Shown: one piece after another, positions 1 through 12,045 of the stretch
Numbering within the stretch: position 1 is the stretch's first letter
Layout of the letters: every line of letters starts with the position of its first letter
Source: Lithodes maja
Taxonomy: Eukaryota > Arthropoda > Malacostraca > Decapoda > Lithodidae
Reading direction: 5' to 3'
NCBI GenBank assembly: GCA_037953745.1
Contig: JBAKBP010000775.1
Location: 62,001 to 126,000, forward strand
DNA length: 64,000 bases
Program-made: the position numbers and the translations under genes
Notes under the pieces: generated by a model
The model's input: only the letters and a program-made list of their open reading frames with translations
What the model was told of the DNA's origin: nothing
Database searches by the model: none

Positions 1-1543
1 ATGAGCCAGACTCTGCCGCGGTACAGCCGCAGCCTCGCGAGGACTTTGCACATCAACAGTGCGTCTGGTGGCAGAAATATGTATATCGACTGCCACCTGC
101 TCCAGTCTTCCATGAAAGCGTCCGGACCCCCCTCCGGAGTACGAGTCCGGAGGGATAGGTACCGAGGCAACTTGCGCGTCTCCTTCGATGCGAACAAGTC
201 GACCTCCGGAACACCCCAGGAAGCCGCGAGGTCGTCGAATACAGTCTGTTTCATTGCCCATTCTTCAAGAACGCCCTGTCCTCGCGACAGGGCGTCCGCC
301 CACAGGTTGGCAGTCCCGGGCAGGTAGGAGGCGTGCAGGGAGATATTGTGTCGGTTCGCGAGGAAGAACAACTTCTCGGAGATCCCCAACAGAGTCAAAG
401 ACCTGGAGGACCCCTGCTTTTGGATACAGTGGACAGCTGTCTGATTGTCCATCCGGAAGGCCACCGACAGGCCCCGAAGGGCCAGCGCGTGGTCCCGCAG
501 GAAGAACAAGGGAACCAAGAGTTCGAGGGCATTGATGTGTAGGTGTGTGTGTCCCACCCATCTGCCGTGATGTTGATGTCCCAGGTTGGATTGGTAACCC
601 ACCCCACCTCGCCCGACGCATCTGTATCCACCCAGATCGTCGGCGGGGGGGCGGTCCAGGGCACAGCCGCAGAGAGCGTGCCCCGAGCAACCCAGTGTCC
701 TAAGTGTCTGTGAATGGTACGCGGGATCGGCATGAGCCGATCCATAGGGGCCAACGGAAACACCCTGTTGCCCATGAGTATTAGGCGGCGCAGCCTGAGC
801 CTCCCTAAGGGAATGGTCAGAGCAGCCCAATTCAGGGAACCCACTAACGAGTCCCAGATCCTCCTCGTGAGGGAGACCGAGTGCAACACGGCGAAGACCT
901 TCCTGCGAAGTTTCACCGCGTTTGGCTGACTCTGGGTAACCGTAGCGTTTGTCAGATCCCATTCGAGACCTACCCACGTCACGATACGCGACGGGGTCAG
1001 GCGGGACTTGGGAATGTTTACTTTGAACCCTAACTGTGTGATGTGTCGAACTACTGTGAGGGTGTCGCGAACGCACTGTTCTAGGGTGTCTGAAACTATC
1101 AACCAGTCGTCCAAGTAAAACAGGATCTGGAGGCCGCCCCTGAGGAGAGGATCCAGAGCCTGCTTCACCAGTTTCGAGAAGATCCGCGGCGCGATGTTGA
1201 GACCGAAGGGAAGCCTGTCGAACATGAACACACGATCGGAAGTCTGAACGGCCAAGAATCGCTGGAAACGAGGATGTATAGGGACGTGCCAATACGCATC
1301 CTTGAGGTCCAGCGACACTACCCACGACAGAGGTCGCAGGGCCAGTCGTACCTGGTGCACCGTTAGCATCCGAAATCGCGTGTTCACGATGTGCCCGTTG
1401 AGGGCCGACAGATCCACCACCGGTCGCATCGCGTCGCAGTCCTTCTTCGGTACCAGAAAAACACGGGAGAGGAAAACCGGTTGACCGGCTTTCACCTCCT
1501 TGACGATTCCCTGCTCGTGCATGGATGTAATCACGGCGGCCAC
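1..1543 (-). pseudogene. DIRS-type reverse transcriptase-RNase H, frameshifted and cut by window edge
   Basis: Copies element RNA into DNA. Reading from 1543 downward one sees VFLVPKKD, LDLKDAYWHVPIHP, LPFGLNIAP and the catalytic FYLDDWLI (about residue 143), then an RNase H start with WVDTDAS. The frame breaks near 540, after the residues THTYTSM. The next frame continues with INALELLVPLFF, FRMDNQTAV and LWADALSRG, all RNase H-like, and then a DLFAS-type tail, and stays open to position 1. The first residue of the open frame is encoded by GTG and the frame is open upstream, so the true start is unknown. The mixture of intact catalytic motifs and one frameshift suggests recent decay. Confidence 0.8.
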
Positions 1544-1761
1544 CTCCGAAGAGACAGGCCGGCTTCGTTGACAAGAGCTGAGTGGGGGTCTGGACTTCCA
1601 TCTCCAGGTTAGACCCCTCCGTGCAATCTTCCGCCCCCACGTCCCTCGCGGCCACCGAGGGGCGCATGGGCGAAAACAACCTGTGGGAGCCCCCGAGACG
1701 AGGTGAGCGACCCGTTCGGCGAGGCGAGAAGGAGAACAAGGAGGAGACCGACCCGGAGAAC

Positions 1762-4622
1762 CTACACATATTTTGATGTGGAGGGTCTCCCGGTACAGTC
1801 CTTGCGGTCATAAGAGCCACGTTGACCACCTCTAACCCCCCCACCTCGCCGAAAAGGGCGAGTCACCCCATCCCCTGTCCGTCGTGCGTCGGACCCCGTC
1901 GAAGTGCGGCCGGAAGTGGAAGGCTGGCCAGCCCCTTCTCGGCGGGGATGAAAGGGAGCAGGAGCAGAAGTGCGAGGCGGAACCGACGCTCCAGCCGGCA
2001 ACTTCCCTTTCCTGCGCCCTTTCTTGGCGGCAGCAGCGGCGGCAGCACCCCGAGGAGGACCGGCAGAAGGACGGGACTGCGAAGACCCTGGTCGCGACAC
2101 AGCGCGTCTTTGCGTGTCATAAGCAGGGTTCGCTGACAGAGAAGCGTAGCGTTCCCAAGCATCCTGCGCGAACAGCCCCGATGTATATAGCTCAGAGTAT
2201 AACAAACCCTGACGAATATCCAAAGGGGCCTTCCGGCAGAACGAGGACCTTACCGTTTGGCGTTGTCGAGTAGCCTCGCACAAAACCGCCTTCAGCTCGG
2301 GAACCAAAGACACCGCGAGCTGAAGGTGGATCCGCCGAATGTGGTCCAAACCCTCGCGAAGATCGCCAGGTGCAGTCGCCTCGATAAGTCGCAGGTGGTG
2401 AACAGATGTCTGGAGGGAACCTAAAAGACAAGACAATAAGTTCGCCACCCTCTGCCGCAAGGTAAAATCCCTGTCGACAGAGGACTTATCTGGGTGGGAA
2501 AAGAACGGGTTAGCAATAGCACAAATTTCAAGTTTGGGAGCGCTGATCCAGGACCAGAACTTGCCATCCAATCCGCCGACAGACACAAGAGGAGGCAAAA
2601 GCAGTGACGACTCTGGGGGAGGGACTGAAACTGATCTGTCGACGGAACGGTTGGCAAATTCTAAGGCCTCAGCAAACCAGGCCTCCAATGGGAGAGGATT
2701 ATCAAGGACGACGGCTAAGCCAGGCTTACCATCGTCGCTCAAACCCGTCCCATAGGACAGTCCCGGCAAAACAGCGAGGGACTGAACATCCTGAAGGATG
2801 TCCTGGCGGCTGAAGTCTGACCAGAGCTTAGTCCGAGGAGCAGACGGGGGCTTGGGCTTCACCGAAAAGTACTGAAGGTCAGTCCTCGTCGGGTAAGCCC
2901 TCACCTCCACGTCGGGCAGCTGACCATCCACCCTGATCGCCTGAACTGCATTTTATCATTAATTTGGACCGACCAGCCCAAAGGTAGGGCCCTCTCACCT
3001 GACGGGAAGTCGGTAGCACGCTCCGGGTGGGAGGCCTGCACCCCCTTCCAAACAGCCAAGGAGCCATAGAGGAGAGGCATAGTCCTCGACGGGACCTTGG
3101 CCTTCTGGATGGGGGGCAAGCGCGGACCCTGCCCTAGCAGACGGAGAACCCCCGCATGGGAGACAGCAGGGGCAACCACCTGAGCCAGGGCAGGAGCAGT
3201 ACTACCCGACGACCGGGCAGGAGGAGAAGCAGGGCGAGAGGGAATGTGGTCCACCGCAGAGGGGAGGGGGACCAAAGCAGGGGTAGGTTGGGTGAGGCGC
3301 TGAGGTTGTGTCACCGCCAAGAAGTGCGACAAGAGGGATTCCTGCATCGCCTCCAATCGCGCGTCGAAGTGTGACACAACCCACCCCTGCATAGCCGAAA
3401 ATCGATCCGAGAGAGGAGACCCCCCCGAAGATTGTTCGGCCCGCAGGGGCGAGCGTGAGCGAGAGCGAGACCCATGACACGAAACAGAAGCGTCGCGGCC
3501 CAAAGAAGGCGAGTGACGACTGCCGTGGCGTCCCTGAGGGTCTCGCCCCGGCTCACTAACGCCCGAGGGGGAAACATCACCATCCCCCTCTTCCAGCGAC
3601 ACGTCAGCCCCCGAGAAAGGGGACCCCGAAACCTCGCTATACTCTACCGAGTCAAGCGGCGGGGTACCCACTCGGGGAGCCGGTAAGTGAAGATCAGGTA
3701 TAGAAGAAGGAAGAGGAGTAGGATGACGGGAGTGGGAAGGCTGGCCGGGTGAAAGGAGGTCAGAAGGAGCCGCGGGGGGAAACAGAGCAAGGATCCCCGG
3801 GGCTGAGAGAACAGGGCGGCCCGACACCGAGGAGGAGGAGGGAGGGACCTCCACCTTGGGACGAGACCGTGAAGGAAGAAGAGGCACAGAAGCAGGAGAA
3901 GTAGGAGGAGAAGCAACTACAACCTGGCAGACCCCCCTGGACAGAGTAGGAGGAGGGAGCAGAGGGCCAGCTACAGTATGGACATCCGCGCGCGTAGAGG
4001 ACACATGAAGAGGACGTCTTTTGTTCAGGGGAAGCGGGCGGAAAGTAGTAGAGCCCCTATCCGGAGAGGCCAGGGGAGGGCGTACAGGGGCAGAGACGCT
4101 AACCCCGGCCTCAGGGCGAGAACCATGACGAGGGCGATGGCCGGAGTCAAGGCCATCAGGAGGACGAGGAGGGGCAGTAGAGGACGGACGATGAGGAGAG
4201 CGAGAGCGTGGACGGAGCTGGGGATCCTCCTGACGATGCGACGACCGACCACGGGACCCAGGAAGAATGGCCCGAGCAGGAAGAGGGCCAGGTAAACGGC
4301 CCCCAGACGGGTCAGGGATGCCCAGGGCCACACGGATCCGGTCATCCACAAAAGCCGGGGAGCGATGGCCCACAGATCGAATGTGGTGGGAGACCACCGC
4401 CCACACGGACTGAAGGGATGCCGAGGCCACCGCCGCGTCAGAGGAACCAGGGTGATGGTCCACGACATCGACCAGGTCCATACACGGGCCACACAGCGCA
4501 GGTAGGTAGGCCGTAGAGGACACACATTGGGAGTGGCGTAGGCAGGACCTGTGGCATTCTAAGCACGGGGAGCCACAGCCCTGGCGAAAGCAAGGCATCA
4601 CACCTGCAATGGAAGAACACAC
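1762..4622 (-). pseudogene. DIRS Gag-like protein split by a frameshift
   Basis: Structural protein of the DIRS element, in two overlapping frames. The first (4622 to 2901, 573 residues) starts with a Cys-rich segment rich in C-x(2-4)-C spacings, then a long Ser/Pro/Arg region with RSRSRS clusters. The second (2931 to 1762, 389 residues) has a globular helical part and an Arg/Gly/Ala-rich tail with an eight-alanine run and RGGGVRGGQRG, likely RNA binding. The two overlap by 31 bases and differ by one frame; a single indel near 2930 or a translational frameshift would join them. No known enzyme motif is visible. Confidence 0.65.
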
Positions 4623-5180
4623 AGCATAAGCAGCACGGTGACGGAGGAAGCGAAGATAATGTCCAATAAAAACCAGGGAATGAGCATGGGTAAACAGGAA
4701 TACACATGCAAACTGGAAGGCATACTCACTCTAAACCGGGAGCACCGAGGGAGGTGATGAGGGCGGGTGATGCGCAAGAGCACAAGCAGAACCTGCAAAG
4801 ATGGAGAAAGTGTTAAACACCACTCAACACCTCACATGCAGGGCCCTAACACCATAAAGTGTAGACACCAATATAGTAACAGGCAACAATATGACACAAA
4901 AAAGGGTCAACAGTGAAAGCCAACTATAACCGCAAATTTCCGGGCCAATGGAGGTAGAACCGTACCGACACAACCCTCCCGCATCGCCGCGAGACCCCCC
5001 AGCGATCTCCGCAAATTTGCAGGGAGCCGAAACGACCCAGAGGACCGAATCGAGCACTCCGCAAATTTGCGGGACCGGCCGAGATGTGATAACAAGAGAG
5101 GGTCGCTTATGCGCACGTTCGACAGGGATCTGCGCATGACGGAACACGGGATGGGCCTTGAGCGGTAACTAAGGTAAACC
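4623..5180 (-). other. Leader or terminal region of the DIRS element with repeated CGCAAATT motifs
   Basis: No ORF of note. Three imperfect copies of a CGCAAATTT(G/C)C motif occur at about 4930, 5012 and 5060, the last two preceded by CTC. DIRS elements have unusual termini (split repeats and inverted repeats), and these copies may be part of them, but I cannot define the repeat borders. Confidence 0.35.
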
Positions 5181-6167
5181 CCTTTTTCTTCTCTTCTATG
5201 CTTTTTTCACCTTCGGTGGTAGTTTTGGTTAATGTACAACGTCTCCTAGAGCAAGATAAGGAGTAGACTCTAGACATTTTCTTTTTAACCGCGGTTGGAA
5301 TGACGACATAGCAGTCAAATTAGACAAGTCGTCATTGCAATTAGGTTAATAGCCTTGACGTTGGATTTGCCAAGACTACTAACAAATTGCCTGTTTTAAG
5401 TATCAATGAGTAGGACTTCGTCGCCTACATCCATGTACAAATTGTGCCAGTACATTTTATTTTACCTCTCTCTTCAGAAGCGAGTCTGATATTGCTTTAA
5501 ATTTCAATGAGCTAAACTTCGTCATTAGCGCCGATTTAATTACTAAGTGTGATCTATCGATCAATACCCGTTAACCAGTTCAGATCTAACTTATTCAGAT
5601 TAATTTATAACGTCCATTCCAGTCTGAATCTATTGGAACTCAGTAGTTATTTTGTTTATCTTTGTGTGATGTCTTAGTCGCGAATATTGAAGATTACATC
5701 TTGACATAATTAATACCATCCAGTAGATAAATAAAAATCCATTTCTACCCTTATCAAATTCACGTTATTACTTTGCTTTACCTAAGAAAAATATAGAAAC
5801 ACGAATTCCTAAGTTTGGTTCGTTATCGTAGCATATTTCTGTGATAAGATATAATTCACTTCTGAGCTATTTTGATACTTCTCATTTATTATAAATAATA
5901 ATCTCAGCCCTTTCCTGTAAATTAAATTACCATCGCATTTCGTCTAAGTTTATAGTTGCACTAACTAGGAAAAGTATATATTACTATCTCAGTTCACCTG
6001 GTGACCTTCCCAGTGACCTGACCTGAGGGCAAGCTCACGCGGTCAGATTTAAAGGTTCAGCTGAACCGTACGCGTGACTCACCTAGACCCCCTGTGACAA
6101 TATATTTATAATCTCAACTCTCTACATTGTAACTCTAGGATCATTACCTAGGGTATTGAAGTCTCGT
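5181..6167. other. AT-rich spacer, no gene seen
   Basis: About 1 kb with no ORF support. The only structured piece is a 65-bp TTAA-to-TTAA segment at 5285-5349. Its ends read TTAACC inward on both strands and hold inverted copies of a GVAATGACGAC-type word, so it may be a remnant of a very short TTAA element. Confidence 0.4.
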
Positions 6168-6651
6168 TTAACCCTTCCTACCGGGCCTGTCTTACCTAAG
6201 GACGGTCGCCCGTACCTGGGCGAAATGGCTGAAAAACGTCTAGGCCTAGGCTACCGTATTTATGTTTATTTTCACTGCTAGAACTTTCCCACTATAATCA
6301 TAGTGCGGTTTTCAATCTGTATTTTGGCGTTGAGTAGAGCTCTGTAAGTCAACTGGTTCAGTTGTGATGACAATTTCAGTGGAGCAAATATTGCAGAGAT
6401 GTTGCCAATATGGGGGCTTTTCAGACACTAATTTCGTCTGACGTCAGAACAATAACATTGAAGAGTCTTCTCCTTCTTGTTTTCGGAGATGCGGTGATGC
6501 AACGCTTGGGTTTGTTGACATACGTCGTACGCACAGCGTTCAGACCAAGCTTAATTAGGCTATTAAGCTGCCGTCTTAGGTAAGGACGGCCGGGTAGCTG
6601 CCCTTCTGCCGAGCTGTCCTTACCTAAGGTAGCCCGGGTAGGAAGGGTTAA
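6168..6651. mobile_element. TTAA-bounded MITE, family B, full-length copy
   Basis: 484 bp from TTAA to TTAA. The left end reads TTAACCCTTCCTACCGGGC and the right end in reverse complement reads TTAACCCTTCCTACCCGGGC, an inverted terminal repeat of about 20 bp with one extra C. A subterminal TTACCTAAGGACGG-like word is also present at both ends in inverted orientation. TTAA target and TTAACCC termini fit the piggyBac superfamily. No transposase, so non-autonomous. Related copies lie at 44084-44571 and 44568-44792. Confidence 0.8.
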
Positions 6652-7051
6652 GTACGGAAGATACGGGACTCTCATTTATTATTGCATTGAAGGTTAATGA
6701 TTATTCTTGTACATTATGCCCTTATGTATACTTTCCATATTATCTGATTTAATACTAGACTCTCACTTTTGAGTTATTTTAGTAATAGTAACTTGTTCTG
6801 AAGTAAGAACAATACCTTTGCATTATTATTATTTAGGATCCCAACTGATGATCCTCTTATGTTTATACAATAAAACTTTCATATGTTCTTCCATGTGTTG
6901 TTATTGAGTACTACATTGAACTATTGAATACCATTTTTACTAAATATAGAACCTACTCGGTACGTTCCTGTCAAGTATATTTAAGTCCATCAACCCAGAA
7001 GTGGATTGTTTTACGGACTGTATCAAGGGAACTAACTTATCAGAACCCGGC

Positions 7052-7095
<44 letters not shown>

Positions 7096-7194
7096 TACAG
7101 TACAGTATATTGTTAAATTTGCAGTAAAAATCAAATATTTCAACACAAAGCTTTCGGCAAGGCATCTTCAGTGTAATACAAGAGTACTGCTACC
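6652..7194. repeat. AT-rich spacer with (TA)n at 7058-7091 and a possible Penelope tail
   Basis: Mostly unassigned AT-rich DNA. A perfect TA dinucleotide run covers 7058-7091, followed by CAGTACAGTACAGTA. On the minus strand 7147-7175 reads CTGAAGATGCCTTGCCGAAAG, similar to the tail word of the Penelope-like copy at 23725-23765, so a Penelope terminal fragment may lie here. Confidence 0.4.
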
Positions 7195-7223
7195 GAGCAT
7201 CATGCGCACCAGATCCGAAGAGT

Positions 7224-7514
7224 TGATGGAGAAATATCGCAAGATGATCCAGCACTACAAAACAAGTCAAGGAATATCATCATCTCAGGCATTCTCCCCA
7301 AGATCGACGCACCTGACAAATTCTACGACAAGGCCTTCAGCACAAATAGCCGACTAAAATATTTGTGTCTGAAGGAAGAAGTTGAATTCATCAACCTCTG
7401 GGATAATTTCTATAACCAGCCTACTCTGTTCCGCAAGGATGGCACTCATCTAAACCCTGTGGGTTCAGCACGCATGGGTCGTCTCCTACACAAAGCAGTC
7501 CGCAGCCATGGATA
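7224..7514 (+). pseudogene. LINE ORF1 C-terminal esterase-like (SGNH) fragment
   Basis: In the frame starting near 7274 the sequence reads IIISGILPKIDAP, then FSTNSRLKYLC, FINLWDNFY and DGTHLNPVGSARMGRLL before a stop at about 7512. The D-G-T-H-LN block is the catalytic Asp-x-x-His of SGNH/GDSL esterase domains carried in ORF1 of CR1-type LINEs. The upstream part is in another frame, so the fragment is frameshifted. ORF1 proteins bind the element RNA; the exact role of the esterase domain is not settled. Confidence 0.7.
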
Positions 7515-7634
7515 AAAAAAAGCCATCCGAGAAGAAGCAGCAGTGACAAAAATCATCCAACGCCAAGCAAAAAACAGAGGCAACCGAGGACCACCAGCGA
7601 TAAGGACTGAAGACAGCGAGGACCGAGGACAGCC

Positions 7635-8288
7635 ATGAACATACATGTATATCCGACAAGAACCAACAATATTATTAAAGAGCGTTCCGTGAGTTCTAAA
7701 ATAACAAATTTAAAGGTTTTCTATGCAAACGCTCGTAGCATACGCAATAAATTTTCAGATTTAGAGGAGCTAGTGTTTACAGAAAATTATGATGTGATTG
7801 GCATAACAGAATCTTGGCTCAATTCAGAAGATAGAGACTTTTTAGCAGAGTATTCACTTCCCGGTTATGTAATGTTTGAGAAAAGCCGAATAAATCGAAA
7901 TGGAGGTGGCGTTTTACTTTATATCAAAGAAAGTCTTAACCCTACCCTCTTGTCAAAACCTCAAATTGTGAACGTTGGCACATCTTTTGTGCTAATAAAG
8001 AATAATAAAGGTTCAAAAATAATACTTGCATTAATATACAGACCTCCAGCTCAATCAGTGCAAACTGACCGAGAAATTTACGAACAAATTGCAGATGAAA
8101 GTATCTCACAAGATACCGTAATTTTTGGCGACTTTAATTTACCTGTGACCAAGTGGGGCGATACTCTTACTTCACACTCCGGACATGACTTGTATACGAA
8201 CTTGCAAGAGAGTTCGCTTTATCAATTTGTTCGAACACCGACCCGTGGTAATAACGTCCTTGACATTGTACTTGCAACAAAAGAAGAA
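7635..8288 (+). pseudogene. LINE ORF2 apurinic-like endonuclease domain
   Basis: Nicks genomic DNA to prime target-primed reverse transcription. Motifs in order: FYANARSIRNK, DVIGITESWL (catalytic Glu), NGGGVLLYIK, ALIYRPP, VIFGDFNLP (catalytic Asp-x-Asn) and LDIVLAT. The domain is cut at the TTAA at 8289-8292. The missing SDHRRI motif, which ends this fold, lies beyond the insertion at about 12355. Confidence 0.85.
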
Positions 8289-8624
8289 TTAACCCTTAAA
8301 GATCGGGGCCCGACTTAAGTCCGAATCGAGAAAATTGGACTAAATGGCGGGGTCCGACTAAAGTTCGTGGGCGTATTCCCGCCCTAATTTAGGTGAAAAG
8401 CGAATCTCGGTGGTCAGGCGGTGTACTACAAGGTCCCACCCATACATCCCCACTGCATGACCGTGACTCAGTAACCCTCAAGCAGCTGTAATGGAAGGTC
8501 AAGATTTGCCCGTGTCCGATTCAGTGGCCCCTAGTGCGTCGCGCCACCCTACTCATCACGCCCGGCTCATCACTCATCACGGCCCACTCATCACGCCCGG
8601 CTCACCGCTCAGGAACTAGATATC

Positions 8625-8847
8625 ATGCTGAACTCTTCAGAACTTTCTAATAGGCTGTTGAATGAAACCATGGAAGGTCTGGGTGAGAGTTTTGATAGTG
8701 TGGATGACTCGGAAGACGAAAATATGCCGATCATAGGCTTTCACCCCAAGCATAATTTGCGTGTCGCAAATGTTGTGGTTGATGTTGCACAGACCGTTGA
8801 GCAAAATGGAGACGTTCCTGACGAAGAACATACTGGTGTGGGTGTTG
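8625..8847 (+). pseudogene. piggyBac-like transposase N-terminal exon
   Basis: Starts with ATG at 8625 and reads through an acidic segment (SVDDSEDENM) typical of piggyBac N termini. The frame meets a good splice donor, GTAAGT, at about 8848, beyond which similarity to protein stops. I infer a spliced gene with the C-terminal exon at 10274. The N terminus alone is weakly diagnostic; the call depends on the TTAA termini and on the C-terminal exon. Confidence 0.5.
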
Positions 8848-8909
8848 GTAAGTACAATTATTTACATTTTATAATTGCTTGAAAGTTTGATTGCAAGCAT
8901 TTTATCACC

Positions 8910-9331
8910 TTACGAGCGGGTGGTGGAGTATATATCACTGTGCCGCCCAGCATTTTTGTGTTTACCCTAAATGGGGTTGTTTCCGTGCTCTTTCTCATGC
9001 ATAAACAAGACCCAGAGTGTAATACAAGTATGTATCCCTGAACGGGCGTAGATTGAGCTTTCCAATGACACCTGAACCATCCTTCTACGATCACTGGTTG
9101 TCTTGCAACGATCGTGCAACACGAGTGAAAAAAACCTAAAATACGGTAATTTCCTTATATAATTCCCTGTGTGGCGAGGGAGGGAGGGTAGATGTAAGTG
9201 GAGTAAAGCTCAGTAGGTCCACGGGCCACGGTGGCCGTGGCGAGCGGTCAGGAGGTAATTTATTCTCCTAATCACCGCTCCGCTCTCTCTCAGAGCACAT
9301 TACGTTTTCAAAATTGCACTCTACAAGAAAT
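8910..9331 (-). mobile_element. TTAA MITE family A, degenerate copy nested in the piggyBac-like element
   Basis: Minus-oriented relative of the elements at 22085-22573 and 33450-33927, sharing the CGCCCAGC, GGGGTTGTTTCCGTGCTC and CAACGATCGTGCAA blocks in the same order. The outer TTAA has become TTAC at 8910. It sits in what would be an intron of the transposase. Confidence 0.7.
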
Positions 9332-10160
9332 TTCCTTTGCATTTTATAGCTTATTATTTGCAGGCGTTCGGTAAATTTCTCACGATAACCAGGGTGTACG
9401 GTACATTTCTCACGATAATACAAGCAACAACGAAGCTTGGCGAAGATTGTGGTCTACAATATTCATATTTATAATTGCATGTGACCTTGTAATTGCTTGA
9501 AAGTTTGATTGCAAGCATTTTATAGCGTATTATTTTCAGGCGTTCAGTAAATAGTTTATGGTAATATAAAGAACGAAAGATTGAATATTTGTGCTTGGCA
9601 TTACAAGTGATCACTCCCATAATCGAACTATATGGGCCATGGCCAGTTCGGTCACAGGGAGTATTCGGATACACAGAGTAAATTATTTATTTGTCATTAT
9701 TATAGGTTTTTAGTCCTTTTAACTATTTATTTGTCTCTATTATTATATTGCCAACATACCTTCATACCAGGGGTCATTAATATATCAAAATAAGTCCTGT
9801 GGGACTATGAAATAGCTATTATTGGACAAGGACAATATTTTGTTCATCCCTCCACTGGAACATCAACAACAATGTCAACAACGTATCGCCGTCGGCAGTG
9901 TGCAGTACTATCTATCTATCTAGATAGATAGATAGATAGATAACAATTTCGAAGTGATATTATATGGATTTTGCCAATTCATATTTCTAGTGGTATTTAT
10001 CATGTCTTACATCTAACAATATATGCTAGCGGATTTAACTTCAATTGGTAACCCTCCCGCTCGAGTCGGCTCGAAGAAAATCGTTAATGGTGGCACTTTA
10101 GTAAACAGGTGATAAACAAAACTGCATGCGTATCAGGTTTGGTGTATCGGTATTATGGTA
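9332..10160. other. Transposon interior without coding signal
   Basis: No frame resembles the missing catalytic domain of the transposase. There is a partial duplication: GCTTGAAAGTTTGATTGCAA occurs near 8877 and again near 9495. A perfect palindrome of TATC and GATA units lies at 9908-9942. The rest is AT-rich. Confidence 0.5.
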
Positions 10161-10273
10161 AGTTGGCTACCTACTATTGTTTATAAGATATAGTAAGTAA
10201 ATTATATTATAAGTATATAAGTAAATTATTATATATCGGCGATTTAGGTCACTTTTTTTTTTTTTTTTCCTAG

Positions 10274-10929
10274 ATAGCAGGAAGAGGAGATACCTGCAGG
10301 ACCGTGTCACAGGCAACAGGACTGTAGTTGTTATCTCCAAACCTGACGCTGTCCTGGAGTATAATGTGAACATGCGGTTGCTGGACAAAAGTGATATGCA
10401 GATCACTGCTGTTGACTGCCTGAGGAAGACCTGTAAATGGTACAAGAAGGTTGTACTCCATCTTCTTGATGTCACTGTCCTCAACGCATCCAACCTGTGG
10501 ATGACGCACACAGGAAAGAAGACCACTGTAAGGCTGTTCTCCAAGGACATCATAGAGGCCATCCTCCGTAAGCACGGAACCACACGTGCGGCACCAGTTC
10601 CGAGGGCGATCGTGGATTTGCCCAGCCGCCTTGAGTGCCGGGACTACCTCTTGACCCACAGGCTTGTGACTGTACCTCCCAACCCTAACCAACTTGCTGC
10701 TGGCCGGGTGGTCGGAAAGAAGGTGTGCCACATCTGCAGTCACACGACAAGGAGGCCCCGACATAGGAGGGAAGTCGCGTCCAAGTGTAGTCGGTGTGAT
10801 GTGGGACTCTGTCCTATTCCTTGCTACACCGAGTACCACACACTGGAACACTTCTCACCTCCTCCCTTCTTGCCAATCATTCATAACTTCATTCAATCAT
10901 TCATTCATCTATTTCAAAGTACCTCATGA
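10274..10929 (+). pseudogene. piggyBac-like transposase C-terminal exon with Cys-rich domain
   Basis: Begins right after a strong acceptor (a long T-run, then CCTAG at 10269-10273) and stays open to 10929. It reads ISKPDAVLEYNVNM, then RKTCKWYKKVVLHLLDV, matching the region after the last catalytic Asp in piggyBac transposases. A Cys-rich C-terminal domain follows, with CHICS, CSRCDVGLC, PCYTEYH, which in this family recognises transposon ends. The last 25 or so residues run into a minisatellite and are probably not conserved. N-terminal and catalytic parts are absent upstream, so the exon is a relic. Confidence 0.75.
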
Positions 10930-11360
10930 ATTCATGTCATTCATAACTTCATTCAATCATTCATTCATCTATTTCAAAGTACCTCATGAATTCATGTCAT
11001 TCAATCATTCATATGGTGGAATAGCACACTACCCAAACACAAGTGCATTCATCATCATCAGGAACATCACCCATTACATCCATAAGTTTCGAATCTCAAC
11101 CATCCATCTGGTTCTTGGTCCACCTCATACATCCATGTCATTCATTCATATATACATTCATACACTCTCTATAGGCAGTTCTGCCTTTTGTCTACCTCAA
11201 TCACATTCATACACTCGCTATAGGCAGTTCTGCCTTTTGTCTACCTCAATCACATTCATACACTCGCTATAGGCAGTTCTGCCTTTTCCCTACCTCAATC
11301 ACATAACTGCCTTTTACCTACCTCAATCACATAACTGCCTTTTGCCTACCTCAATCACAT
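10879..11360. repeat. Two minisatellites (60-bp and about 58-bp units)
   Basis: 10879-10998 holds two exact copies of a 60-bp ATTCAT-rich unit. 11155-11360 holds about three copies of a unit with CACTCGCTATAGGCAGTTCTG, decaying into shorter copies of CTGCCTTTTRCCTACCTC. The AGGCAG...TTTTGTCT words resemble LINE 3' tails elsewhere in the window (for example 32650). Confidence 0.75.
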
Positions 11361-11491
11361 GTGGATTACACCTCCTGGGAACACTACAAAAAAAATGAGC
11401 CTTCAACACTACTCCATAGGGTGATTTGGAAATGTGTTGAAATAATATTATATATAAAACAAAACAAAAATTCTTGCAAAGCAAGCGAAAT

Positions 11492-11492
<1 letters not shown>

Positions 11493-11561
<69 letters not shown>

Positions 11562-12045
11562 CAGAAACTGAACTGAAGAAAGAGTGAAAAAGATATAATA
11601 ATACAGAAATATTACAAGCAAATAAAGAAAGAGGGATTAGAGAAAATAATAATGAGAATTACATAATTATACGGATGAGGAAGAGAGAGAGAGAGAAAGA
11701 GAGAGAATACAAAAACTGAACTGAAGAAAGAGGGTGAAAAAGATATAATAATACAGAAATATTACAAGCAAATAAATGAAATAGAGGGATTAGTTAGAGA
11801 AAATAATAATGAGAATTACATATACGGATGAGGAAGAGAGAAAGGGAGAGAGAAAGAGACAGAGCGCCCGAGAAAGGGAAAGCGAGCGAGCCAGAGAGAG
11901 AGAGAGACAGACAGACGGGAGGAGTGAGAGAGATTAGAGAAAATAATAATGAGAATTACATATACGGATGAGGGAGAGAGAGAGAGACAGAGTGCGCGAG
12001 AGAGGGAAAGCGAGCGAGCCAGAGAGACAGCGCGGGAGGCCGAAG
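11493..12045. repeat. (GA)n microsatellite and degenerate tandem copies
   Basis: Perfect GA run at about 11501-11558, then three copies, about 150 bp apart, of a segment with AATAATAATGAGAATTACAT followed by ACGGATGAGG and GA-rich DNA (near 11645, 11803 and 11943). It is low-complexity expansion inside the transposon. Confidence 0.75.

Larger units (their letters stand above)
1..5170 (-). mobile_element. DIRS-like tyrosine-recombinase-order retrotransposon, left part outside window
   Basis: Minus-strand element with a Gag region (1762-4622) followed by a reverse transcriptase-RNase H region (1-1543). The RT box is of the YLDDWLI type with LPFGL and DLKDAY motifs, which is the DIRS rather than the gypsy or LINE pattern. 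The tyrosine recombinase expected downstream would lie left of position 1 and is not visible, so the order assignment rests on the RT alone. The 5' boundary is not sharp; sequence changes character near 5170. Both ORF regions carry frameshifts, so this copy is probably dead. Confidence 0.75.

Noticed and set aside
7001..7357. 118-residue frame spanning a (TA)n tract
   Set aside because: The YIYIYI stretch is microsatellite translation; only the later part overlaps real LINE sequence, in another frame.
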